Assembly: GCA_945871625.1 (NCBI GenBank)
Contig: CAMBWL010000018.1
Coordinates: 1-11,985 of the forward strand
Source: Bifidobacterium breve
Lineage (GTDB): Bacteria > Actinomycetota > Acidimicrobiia > Acidimicrobiales > Ilumatobacteraceae
Direction: 5' to 3'
Length of the DNA stretch: 11,985 nt
Shown here: positions 1 through 8,100 of the stretch, in pieces
Position numbering within the stretch: position 1 is the first letter of the stretch
Layout of the letters: the number at the start of each line of letters is the position of its first letter
The notes under the pieces: model-generated
Databases searched by the model: none
Told to the model about the DNA's origin: nothing
Seen by the model: the letters and a program-made list of their open reading frames with translations, nothing else
Translations under genes and position numbers: made by a program

Positions 1-181
1 GTCGATCCCATCATTTGGGGCGTTCGAAGATATTTGGAGTGGTCGCGCTCCTCTGGGCTGGAATGTGAACGACTCAACTCCAGTGGCACGGAGCACGGTG
101 GCAATGCTCAGCGATTGGTTTCCGGCCACAACCGGAGAAATAATCCATGTTGATGGTGGCTTTCACTCCACTGGTGCTTAG
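1..181 (+). CDS. fabI: Enoyl-[acyl-carrier-protein] reductase (InhA/FabI type), C-terminal part
   Basis: This is the last 59 residues of a gene that enters from the left edge, read in the frame beginning at base 2 and ending at TAG 179-181. FabI reduces the trans-2-enoyl-ACP double bond with NAD(P)H in the last step of each type II fatty-acid elongation cycle, in the cytoplasm. The visible part reads RAPLGWNVNDSTPVAR, then LSDWFPATTGEIIHVDGG. This is the FabI/InhA C-terminal signature: the RAP(L/I)GW segment after the substrate loop, TPVA, LSDW, and ATTG-I-DGG. Ordinary FabG-type SDR proteins share only the final TG-DGG, so FabI is preferred. The catalytic Tyr/Lys and NAD-binding regions lie outside the window. 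A protease gene begins at the next base, suggesting cotranscription. Confidence 0.9.
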   Translation, partial: SIPSFGAFEDIWSGRAPLGWNVNDSTPVARSTVAMLSDWFPATTGEIIHVDGGFHSTGA

Positions 182-1795
182 TTGTTGAAAGATTCGAGAA
201 ACAAAATTGTTGTTCGACGTCTAGTTCGGATTATTGGAGTTGCAGTCCTCGGCAACTCTTTGATAGTTGTGCCAACGCTCGAGGCGTCGACAGTCAGTCA
301 CCAAGTCAAAAGTTTTTCCGTGATCGCGGCGGTCAACATGTCGACAAAGATGCAAGGCAAAGATCTGGCATTTGACGACCAGTGGGGTCTACAAGCCGCA
401 CACATCAGCGAAGTCTGGCCACACTCAACGGGATCTGGCGTGATCGTGGCAGTCATAGATTCTGGCTCTGGATTGAATCCAGACTTGACTCAAAATCTTT
501 TGCCTGGACGATCAATAATCAGGGGTCGAGTTACTGACGGCGCCAACGATGTCGACATAATCGGGCACGGAACCCATGTCGCAGGAATAATCGCCGCACA
601 AAACAACAACGACATTGGTATCGCCGGAGTTGCCCCAAATGCCCAGATTTTGCCGATTCGAATTCTTGACTCGCGCGGTGACGGGTCTGAAATGGATCTC
701 GCGCTGGCGATCAGATATGCATCTGATCAGGGAGTAAAGGTAATCAATCTTTCGCTTGGTGGTAAAACCCAAACCAATGGTTTGCAATCCGCACTTGAGT
801 ATGCAGCCAGCAAAGGAATCCTTGTTGTCGCCGCAGCAGGAAATGCAGGCCCACAAGCCGATGTCACCTACCCCGCCGGCAACGATTTAACTCTTGCCGT
901 GACGGCAGTAGATCAAACAATGAACTCACCATCATTCGCACAGCGCGGAACCTACATCGACGTCTCTGCTCCAGGCATCAACATCTGTTCGACGATTCGC
1001 GTCGATGCGAGCGTGGATATATCCCGCAGATGCGCGGGTGCCAGCGAGCCATACATAAATATGAGCGGCACTTCAATGGCTGCCGCATTCGTCAGTGGAG
1101 TTGCCGCACTGGTATTCAGTGCTCGACCAAATTTTACGGCTCAACAAGTTCGAGAAGTAATCATCGCCACGGCGAAAGATTTGGGCATACCCGGACGCGA
1201 CGAAACATTCGGCGTCGGGCTGGTTGACGCTTATGCAATCTTCAAAGGTCTTGGTTTCTTCCCTGACACCGTTGTTTTCCCAACTGTCTCGTCACTCGGC
1301 CAAGTTGGTCAAGAGTCAGTCGGTGGCACCATTCAACTACCTGAAAGCGAAAGACTGCAGTGGTACCGATGTCTTTCGCCGGGCGAGGCAACTTTGACGA
1401 TTCCAGTTGATTGTGTCGCCATTTCTCAAGCGCAAAGAAATATCTATACGCCTCTTCGACGAGATATCGACACATTTTTGCGATTCGGCACATTGATCTC
1501 GGTCGGCGGAATACCGCAAATGCGTTTTTCGACTACGACACCGAAGGTTTCGGCTATTTGGACTTCGGTTTCAACCCTAGAAGTTGGTATGAATGTCGCG
1601 ATCAGCGAATTAGTGGCGAGCGCCTCGAAAGGGGCCGTAGGTGCCCGAGTTGTTTCGGGTCCGTGCAAAATTGTCAAAAAAGTTTTGACCACTGATCAAA
1701 GTGGATCATGCAAACTTCGGATTTTTGCCGAGGCAAAAGCTCCCTACCAAAAACTGGGGAAAACTGTCGTTGTTGAAGTCGTGTCCAAAACTTAA
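182..1795 (+). CDS. Secreted subtilisin-family (S8) serine protease with cysteine-bounded C-terminal modules
   Basis: This 537-residue protein is an exported endopeptidase of family S8. A basic N-terminus followed by a hydrophobic stretch (about residues 9-35) looks like a signal peptide. The catalytic triad is complete: Asp93 in VAVIDSGSG, His129 in GHGTHVAG and Ser298 in SGTSMA, with oxyanion Asn221 in AAAGNAGP. The protease domain ends near residue 355. The rest (about 356-537) holds a W-x-R-C...DC segment (394-411) and a second module bounded by Cys495 and Cys510 ending in a Tyr-rich beta pattern; both resemble Ig-like repeats of actinobacterial surface proteins. Six cysteines (269, 284, 397, 411, 495, 510) could form three disulfides. 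I see no LPxTG motif or C-terminal membrane helix, so release rather than anchoring is likely. The start is TTG at 182, directly after the fabI stop (TTG at 185 is an alternative); the first internal ATG would lose the signal peptide. Substrate unknown. Confidence 0.9.
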   Translation: MLKDSRNKIVVRRLVRIIGVAVLGNSLIVVPTLEASTVSHQVKSFSVIAAVNMSTKMQGKDLAFDDQWGLQAAHISEVWPHSTGSGVIVAVIDSGSGLNPDLTQNLLPGRSIIRGRVTDGANDVDIIGHGTHVAGIIAAQNNNDIGIAGVAPNAQILPIRILDSRGDGSEMDLALAIRYASDQGVKVINLSLGGKTQTNGLQSALEYAASKGILVVAAAGNAGPQADVTYPAGNDLTLAVTAVDQTMNSPSFAQRGTYIDVSAPGINICSTIRVDASVDISRRCAGASEPYINMSGTSMAAAFVSGVAALVFSARPNFTAQQVREVIIATAKDLGIPGRDETFGVGLVDAYAIFKGLGFFPDTVVFPTVSSLGQVGQESVGGTIQLPESERLQWYRCLSPGEATLTIPVDCVAISQAQRNIYTPLRRDIDTFLRFGTLISVGGIPQMRFSTTTPKVSAIWTSVSTLEVGMNVAISELVASASKGAVGARVVSGPCKIVKKVLTTDQSGSCKLRIFAEAKAPYQKLGKTVVVEVVSKT

Positions 1796-1799
1796 CGCC

Positions 1800-1805
1800 G
1801 GAGAA
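1800..1805 (+). promoter_or_regulatory. Ribosome binding site that fixes the yyaL start
   Basis: GGAGAA lies between the protease stop codon (1793-1795) and ATG 1815, with a 9-base spacer. It supports the start at 1815 over the open frame that extends back to 1701 inside the protease gene. Confidence 0.65.
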
Positions 1806-1814
1806 CTATCCAAG

Positions 1815-3821
1815 ATGCCAAACCGCCTTGCACTAGAGACGAGCCCATACCTGCGGCAACATCAGGACAACCCGGTTGATTGGTTTAGTTGGGGTCCACA
1901 GGCTTTCACCGAAGCTAAATCTCGAAACGTGCCGATTTTGCTCTCAGTCGGCTACTCGGCGTGCCACTGGTGTCACGTCATGGCGCACGAATGTTTCGAA
2001 GATCTCGAAACTGCACAAATGATGAACAGACTTTTCGTGAATATCAAAGTTGATCGTGAAGAACGACCCGACATCGATGCGTTATATATGGATGCAGTTC
2101 AGGCAATGTCAGGACGCGGTGGATGGCCGATGACAGTTTTTATGAGTCCGGACGGTCAGCCATTCTTCGGTGGCACTTACTTTCCTAAACCATCTTTTTT
2201 GAAACTGATGACCGCAATCGACGACGCTTGGCACAATCGTCGCGCAGATATCGAAAACAACATCCACGCGCTTATTGAGTCGCTGGGTAGAACTGCGGCG
2301 ATCACACCCGATGCTTCGTTGCCCAGTTTCGATCTGGTCGCTGACGCCTGCGAACAATTCGCCAACTCATTCGATTCGCAATGGGGCGGGTTCGGCTCGG
2401 CGCCAAAGTTTCCGAGCACGATGAATCTTGACTTACTGATCCGGCAATATCTGGATAAGCCCGACGAAAGTATCAAGACCATAGTCACCACGAGTTTGGA
2501 CGCGATGGCCTCAGGTGGAATGTACGACCATATTGGTGGTGGGTTTTCGCGATACAGCGTGGACGAAAAATGGCTGGTACCCCACTTTGAAAAAATGCTC
2601 TACGACCAAGCACTATTGCTGCGTGTATACACCCACGCCGCGATTGTCTTCAAAAGTGAGTCCTACAAACAAATCTGCGAAGAAATTGTCGAGTATCTTG
2701 CCCGTGATTTACGACATTCAGGCGGCGGCTTCTTTAGCGCTGAAGATGCCGACTCGCTGGACGAATATGGTCATTCGCATGAGGGACACTTTTATGTCTT
2801 CACCCCAAGCCAACTGCGCGAAACCTTGCCACCCGAAGAAGCAAAGATCGCCATTGACTATTACGAGATCACGGACGCAGGAAACTTTGAAGGCAAGAAT
2901 ATTCCGACGAGATTGAATCATCGCGGCGACTTCAAGCGATCAGCAATCGTAGAAAAAATTCGCTCGACGCTTCTCGCCACCCGTGCTCTGCGTAATCGAC
3001 CGCTCTTGGACGACAAAATTCTGACTGAATGGAACGCGATGATGACCGCATCGCTCGTTGAAGCGGCGACTCTTTTTAAGCGAGCCGACTGGTTGACGAT
3101 GGCAGAACAAAATGGTGAGTTCTTGTATCGCGAGCTCAGAGTGCAAGACCCCGATACAGATTCGTTTAGATGGTTCAGAAGTTGGCAACAGTCCGGTCAG
3201 CCAAAAGCACGGCACCGTGCGCTCGCTGCCGACCTTGCACACTTGATTGATGCATTTACTCGTCTTGGAGAAGCAACCGGCAAAGCCATTTGGTTTGCTC
3301 GAGCCGAGCAGGTTGCCGATGATTTGATCACCCACCATTGGGATGCTGAAAATGGTGGTTTATTCACCGTTGCCCAGGACGCCGAACAACTGATCGTTCG
3401 TCAAAAAGATTTGCTCGATAATGCCACCCCATCGGCAAACTCAACGGCGGCCAATGCATTGATGCGACTTGGTGCGATCTCGGGGAATGCAAAGTTCACC
3501 CAAGCCGCACTCGCAATATTGCAATTGTTCACGAAAATTGCAGCGGGAGCGCCGAGTGCGTTCGGCAACCTGCTGATCGCGGTTCACCTGCACCACAAAG
3601 GCATGACCGAAATAGCCGTGACGGGTCATCGCCCAGATCTGATCGATCACCTCAAAAACAAATGGTTGCCAACTGCCGTAGTAATTTTCGGCGAGCCGTT
3701 TGATTCACCAATATGGCGGGATCGTCGGCCAGGATTTGCCTATGTCTGTCAAAATTATGCATGCAGTGCACCTGCTGCCACCGTTGAAGAACTCGAGAAG
3801 GCGCTCGCTCTTATTGTTTGA
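1815..3821 (+). CDS. yyaL: YyaL/DUF255 family thioredoxin-fold protein with alpha/alpha-barrel domain
   Basis: This 668-residue protein belongs to the widespread YyaL (Spermatogenesis-associated protein 20) family. It begins with the family hallmark NRLALETSPYLRQHQDNPVDW, followed by a thioredoxin-like domain with the CxxC motif Cys50-His-Trp-Cys53 (SVGYSACHWCHVM). A long helical region resembling six-hairpin glycosidase / N-acylglucosamine-2-epimerase folds follows, with conserved blocks such as GGWPMTVF, GGTYFP, GGFGSAPKFP and VPHFEKMLYDQ. The C-terminus keeps the paired cysteines 645 and 650 in AYVCQNYACSAP. The length is normal for the family. The biochemical function is unsettled; a redox or sugar-related role is only suggested by the folds. 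No signal peptide is seen, so it is probably cytoplasmic. It follows the protease by 19 bases and probably shares its transcript. Where many relatives have HESFED after the CxxC, this one reads HECFED (Cys60). Confidence 0.93.
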   Translation: MPNRLALETSPYLRQHQDNPVDWFSWGPQAFTEAKSRNVPILLSVGYSACHWCHVMAHECFEDLETAQMMNRLFVNIKVDREERPDIDALYMDAVQAMSGRGGWPMTVFMSPDGQPFFGGTYFPKPSFLKLMTAIDDAWHNRRADIENNIHALIESLGRTAAITPDASLPSFDLVADACEQFANSFDSQWGGFGSAPKFPSTMNLDLLIRQYLDKPDESIKTIVTTSLDAMASGGMYDHIGGGFSRYSVDEKWLVPHFEKMLYDQALLLRVYTHAAIVFKSESYKQICEEIVEYLARDLRHSGGGFFSAEDADSLDEYGHSHEGHFYVFTPSQLRETLPPEEAKIAIDYYEITDAGNFEGKNIPTRLNHRGDFKRSAIVEKIRSTLLATRALRNRPLLDDKILTEWNAMMTASLVEAATLFKRADWLTMAEQNGEFLYRELRVQDPDTDSFRWFRSWQQSGQPKARHRALAADLAHLIDAFTRLGEATGKAIWFARAEQVADDLITHHWDAENGGLFTVAQDAEQLIVRQKDLLDNATPSANSTAANALMRLGAISGNAKFTQAALAILQLFTKIAAGAPSAFGNLLIAVHLHHKGMTEIAVTGHRPDLIDHLKNKWLPTAVVIFGEPFDSPIWRDRRPGFAYVCQNYACSAPAATVEELEKALALIV

Positions 3822-4422
3822 AACCTTGGTTATGAATTATTTGATCGGGCTTGCGCCGAACCCGCTTGGCACTCGCACCCTTGTCACCTTGTTTTTCGGC
3901 GATTGGCCATCCAAGCGCTACCGCACCGATCAATTGCATTTGTTGGGGAACTTTAAAATGTTCCCGCAATTGATCTTCGCCATTAAACACTCCGAAAAAC
4001 AGTGCCCCTAAACCAATGTCGTGCGCCGCGAGCAACAACTGCATGGTTGCAAAAGATGCATCTACCGTCCAATATGGCGTCGGCCAAGATGAGGTCTCGC
4101 TGCCTAGGTTCGTTGCCGACTTGTCCGGCTCGCTGTAACGATCTAAGTACGCTTGCGGGTCTGCAAAGACGAGCGCGATTACCGGCGCATCGAGCAGTTT
4201 CTGCCAACGAAAACTTGAGCGCTTTTGCTTTGGCAAAGTGACATCCCAAAACTTTTCAGTCTGCGAACCCTGAAGAACCAACAAATGCCATCCTTGCGTC
4301 TTGCCCGCTGACGGCGCCCAAGATGCAACTTCGACGATTCGATCAAGAAGATCTTGCGCGATTGGATCACGGCGAAACGCACGCACCATTTTGCGCGAAC
4401 GAACGCAGTCCGCGAACTGCAT
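3811..4422 (-). CDS. Nitroreductase family protein (FMN-dependent)
   Basis: This 203-residue protein is a member of the nitroreductase superfamily: FMN enzymes, usually homodimers, that reduce nitroaromatics, quinones or other acceptors with NAD(P)H. Family landmarks appear in order: an RSRKMVRAF segment at 8-16 (FMN phosphate-binding arginines near the N-terminus), APSAGKTQGW at 36-45, a helix leading to GLGALFFG at 137-144, ALGWP at 169-173, and a basic RRKP tail at 189-192. The physiological substrate cannot be told from sequence. The start is ATG at 4422, nine bases after the upstream 218-residue gene; no clear Shine-Dalgarno is visible, which fits translational coupling. Its last 11 bases overlap the end of yyaL on the opposite strand. 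Confidence 0.9.
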   Translation of the reverse strand: MQFADCVRSRKMVRAFRRDPIAQDLLDRIVEVASWAPSAGKTQGWHLLVLQGSQTEKFWDVTLPKQKRSSFRWQKLLDAPVIALVFADPQAYLDRYSEPDKSATNLGSETSSWPTPYWTVDASFATMQLLLAAHDIGLGALFFGVFNGEDQLREHFKVPQQMQLIGAVALGWPIAEKQGDKGASAKRVRRKPDQIIHNQGFKQ

Positions 4423-4431
4423 AGTCGATAT

Positions 4432-5088
4432 TTAGTGTTTGCCGAGTTTCAGCAAGTTTTCTGTCATCGTCCAGCCATGCACGACAAGAGCACCAGACTT
4501 TTTTGCTGAGACACTTTTGAAAAAACTAGCAACGTCTGCCGGGGCTTTGCCTGGTTTCAAGGATTCAAAATCCATAAATCCGCTTTGACCATTGCTTTTG
4601 ATGACAAACGACTGTTCGTCATACTGCGCCTCACAACCAAAGCGCCTCGCCAATCTCCTACCCCATGCTCGTTCTTCGCCTACGGCGCGATGATCGGGTC
4701 GCGGAATCAATTCTGTGAGCGACTTGAATGCCTCGAGCGCTTCAACACTCACGAACCTCGAACCAACTACAACATCTTCATCAGGAAATGCCATCAAGGC
4801 TCGATGATAAGCCTCGCTCATTAGACCCTTGAGAATTTGATCTCTCTTCGATGTGCGCTTGACGCTGAGCATGCCCAAAAGCACGCACGGTGTACCGCCG
4901 ATGCGCTCAAGGGTCGAAAACATGAACCCATGCAACTTGCCATCAAGTTTGGCGCTGGCGAAAAGTACCCAATCTTCTTTGGCTTTCGAAATCGCACCGA
5001 TACCAAAAGCGCCACCCATCGCCGCAAGATCGTCAAGGTCTGAGTCGACCAGAGCCGAAGCATCTATGGTCTTAACAACGAGCGACAT
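4432..5088 (-). CDS. Hypothetical protein, possible GNAT-like fold
   Basis: I do not recognise this 218-residue protein. It has no signal peptide or membrane helix and looks cytoplasmic. Residues about 39-100 run strand - LHGFMFSTLERIGG - strand CVLLGMLSVKR - helix DQILKGLMSEAYHRAL. This order resembles the central strands and CoA-binding helix of GNAT acetyltransferases, but the usual Q/R-x-x-G-x-G/A loop is not evident, so this is a weak fold guess, not an enzyme call. The second half contains an arginine-rich stretch (143-149) and FMDFESLKPGKAPADVASFF (171-190). The gene starts 90 bases after the dnaE stop, at ATG 5088, with a weak AGGTG just upstream, and is followed nine bases later by the nitroreductase, so these two probably form an operon. 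Codon use looks like its neighbours and gives no hint of transfer. Confidence 0.75.
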   Translation of the reverse strand: MSLVVKTIDASALVDSDLDDLAAMGGAFGIGAISKAKEDWVLFASAKLDGKLHGFMFSTLERIGGTPCVLLGMLSVKRTSKRDQILKGLMSEAYHRALMAFPDEDVVVGSRFVSVEALEAFKSLTELIPRPDHRAVGEERAWGRRLARRFGCEAQYDEQSFVIKSNGQSGFMDFESLKPGKAPADVASFFKSVSAKKSGALVVHGWTMTENLLKLGKH

Positions 5089-5131
5089 AACACCTACAGT
5101 CTGCCAGCAAAATCTTCAATTTCCGATGGTG

Positions 5132-5170
5132 AGTTTGATTGCCTTGACTTATTCGCTATCTAATCAAACT
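5132..5170. repeat. Perfect 9-bp inverted repeat in the dnaE-downstream spacer
   Basis: AGTTTGATT (5132-5140) and AATCAAACT (5162-5170) are exact reverse complements separated by 21 bases. The pair sits just past the dnaE stop and ahead of the 218-residue gene. It could be an AT-rich transcript hairpin or a regulator-binding site. No T-tract follows on the minus strand, so a standard intrinsic terminator is not supported. The rest of the 90-base spacer shows no gene or convincing promoter. Confidence 0.4.
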
Positions 5171-5178
5171 ATGTGGCA

Positions 5179-8100
5179 CTACCCGATATAGACACTGTTG
5201 CCATATGAAGCGCGCAGAACTCCGATTGCGCGGTCAATGTCAACATTGAATTCGGGGGCCAAGCGCAAACTCTTGCCACCGGGCATGTGCAACTGCACAG
5301 GGGTTTGACCACCATGGTCTTTCAAAAGTTCTTGCAAATTGACGATGTCTTCTTGCGACAAAGAACGACCCGCCAACTCAATGTGCAGGCTCAAGTCACT
5401 TGGTCGCATCGGCTCGACTATCTTCAATTCTTGCGCATTAAATGCAATATGCGAATCTTCACGCTTGTCCAGTCGTCCGCGCACCGTGACGATCGTGTCT
5501 TCTTGAATCAAATGACCATAACTCGCATACGTCTTGGGGAAAATGTTGACGTCTAATGAGCCCTGCAAATCTTCAATTGTGATTATCGCCATTTGGTCAC
5601 CCTTGCGAGTGAATTTACGATTGACCGCGGTGATTACGCCACCCAGCGTCAGATATGCACTATCTCCTCTTTCTTCAAGGTCGGCCAAAGAGCATTCAAC
5701 TTTGCGACGCAGCTGACCTTCGACCCCACGAAGTGGATGATCGGAGACATACAGGCCGAGCATCTCACGCTCAATTTTCAATTGTTCTGACTTCTCGTAG
5801 TTGATCGCCGGAATTTCAATCTGCTCAGAATAAGTTGACGCCGAATCTGCCGTGCTTTCAAACAGGCTCATCACACCTTGATCGCGCTCTCTTCGACGAT
5901 TTAGCGTGTTCTCAATAATTGATTCGAACACCAACAACAACCCTTTTCGTGGGTGGCCAAGTGAATCGAACGCGCCCGCTTTGATCAACGACTCGACCGT
6001 TCGTTTGTTTAGCGTCGACACAGGTGCCCGATCAGCAAAGTCATAGAACGACGTGAACGGACCATTTGCTCGTCGAAACTCGACAAGTTGGCTGACCAGG
6101 GCTTCGCCCACATTTCGAATTGCCGAAAGACCGAAACTGATGACGCGTTGATCACCGCTGATCACGGGCACAAAATCAACACCAGAGGTATTGACGTCAG
6201 GAGTTTTTACCGTGATGTTGCTGGCTCTTGCATCAGCCAAGAAAATTGCCGCCCGTTCATAGCTGGCTTTGACGCTTGTCAACAGGCAGGCGATGTACTC
6301 GATCGGATAATTCGCTTTGAGATACGCAGTTTGATATGCGATGAATGCGTAGCCATATGCATGGCTCTTGCCGAATGCGTAGTCAGCGAAGTTTTCGATT
6401 GAATCAAACAAAGTCTCGCCAAGATCTTGACCGTAACCACGGTCGATGCAACCCTGTTCAAAACTGGCTCGCTGCTTTTTCATGTCCGCACGATTTTTTT
6501 TGCCACATGCTTTTCGTAGATCATCGGCTTTTTCGAGGCTGTAGCCGGCAAACTTTTGCGCAACTCGCATCATGCTTTCTTGATAGATCATCAAGCCATA
6601 TGTGTCACCCAAAAGATCTTGGGCATCAGGATGAAAAATCTGGGGTGATTTTCGACCATTTTTGAAGTCGGCAAAATCGTTGTGCATGTTCGCCCCCATC
6701 GGGCCTGGTCGATAAAGAGCAACAATCGCTGCCAAATCGTCGATCGTGCCCGGCACCATGCTGCGTACCAGGGCTCGAATGTTCGGTGACTCAAGTTGAA
6801 ATACCCCGATCGTGTCGCCGCGACGCAGCAATTCATAGGTCTTGACGTCGTCAAAAGGTGCCTTGTCAATGTCAAAGTTCGGATCCCGAAGTTCTTGGAT
6901 CATTTTGTTCGTGTCGGTGATTACGTCCAGGTTGCGCAATCCCAAGATGTCGATTTTCAACAGTCCGAGTTCTTCAACGGCGTGCATTTCATATTGCGTC
7001 ACGATTGGCGCATGCTCCGCTTGCTGACCTGGTTCGGCTTTGCGTTGAATCGGCAAATACTCGGTGAGTTTTTCTTTCGTAATCACCACGGCGGCAGCGT
7101 GGATGCCGACGCTGCGCTTCAAGCCCTCTAGTCCGCGCGCCGTTTTGATGATCGTTTTGACGTCGGGGTCGCTCTCATAAAGGGCCCTCAAGTCGCTCGC
7201 GGCGCGAAAACCGTCTTTGTGTTGATCGTCCTCTTCGAAGCAATATTTGAGCGGCGTGTCGCGACCCATCACCACTGGTGGCATCAACTTGGCGATCTTG
7301 TCGCCCAAACCGTAGGGATAATCCAGAACCCTTGCCGCATCGCGCACAGCGTTGCGCGCCTTGATCGTGCCAAAAGTAATGATTTGTGCAACGTGGTCTC
7401 GACCATACTTTTCAGATGCATAACGAATCATTTCGTCGCGATAACGCGAGTCGAAATCCATATCGATATCTGGCATTGACCGACGACCAGGATTCAAAAA
7501 GCGCTCGAACAGCAGGTCGTATTTAATTGGGTCGAGGTCCGTGATCTGCAGTGAGTAAGCCACTGCACAGCCCGCTGCCGATCCGCGACCAGGCCCGACA
7601 CGAATCGATTTTTCGCGGGCGTAATGCACCAAGTCCCAAACGATCAAGAAATACGAACTAAAGCCCATCGTCTTGATCGTCAACAACTCGTATGCCACTC
7701 TTTCAACAACTTCGGCCGCGAGTTTCTCGCCCCAACGTTGTTTGGCGCCGATCCATGTCAGATGTTCAAGATATGCGTGGTCATCGGCAAAGCCCGCAGG
7801 AATCGGAAAATTCGGCAAGACAGGAACATTGAATTGAATATCTACTTTCGCCCGCTCGGCTATCCACAAAGTGTTGTCGCAAGAAGTCGGCTGTTCGCGA
7901 AACAACCACCGCATTTCTTCTGCAGTTTTCAAATAATGCTCATGCCCCTCAAATTTGAGCCGATTGGGATCATGGATCGTGCAGCCAGTCTGCACACAAA
8001 GCAAGGCGTCATGCGATCCACTGTCTTCACGATTCGTGTAATGACAATCGTTTGTCGCCAGTAACGGCGCGCCGATTTTCTTGCTGATTTCGACAAGTTT

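Noticed and set aside
512..856. 114-codon minus-strand frame opposite the protease
   Set aside because: It is antisense to the catalytic Asp/His region of the subtilase and shows no family signature or supporting start context.
1701..1814. Upstream extension of the yyaL frame by 38 codons
   Set aside because: It lies inside the protease gene, does not resemble the YyaL family, and a good ribosome site precedes ATG 1815, where the family N-terminus begins.
2515..2916. 133-codon plus-strand frame inside yyaL
   Set aside because: It is a shifted frame of a well-conserved region and shows no protein-like signature.
5144..5172. Possible plus-strand promoter (TTGACT and a weak AACTAT 17 bases later) after dnaE
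   Set aside because: There is no plus-strand gene downstream; it would only transcribe antisense to dnaE, and the -10 match is poor.
7624..8064. 146-codon plus-strand frame antisense to dnaE
   Set aside because: It lies wholly inside a strongly conserved polymerase gene and its translation has no recognisable family pattern; it reflects codon bias of the real strand.
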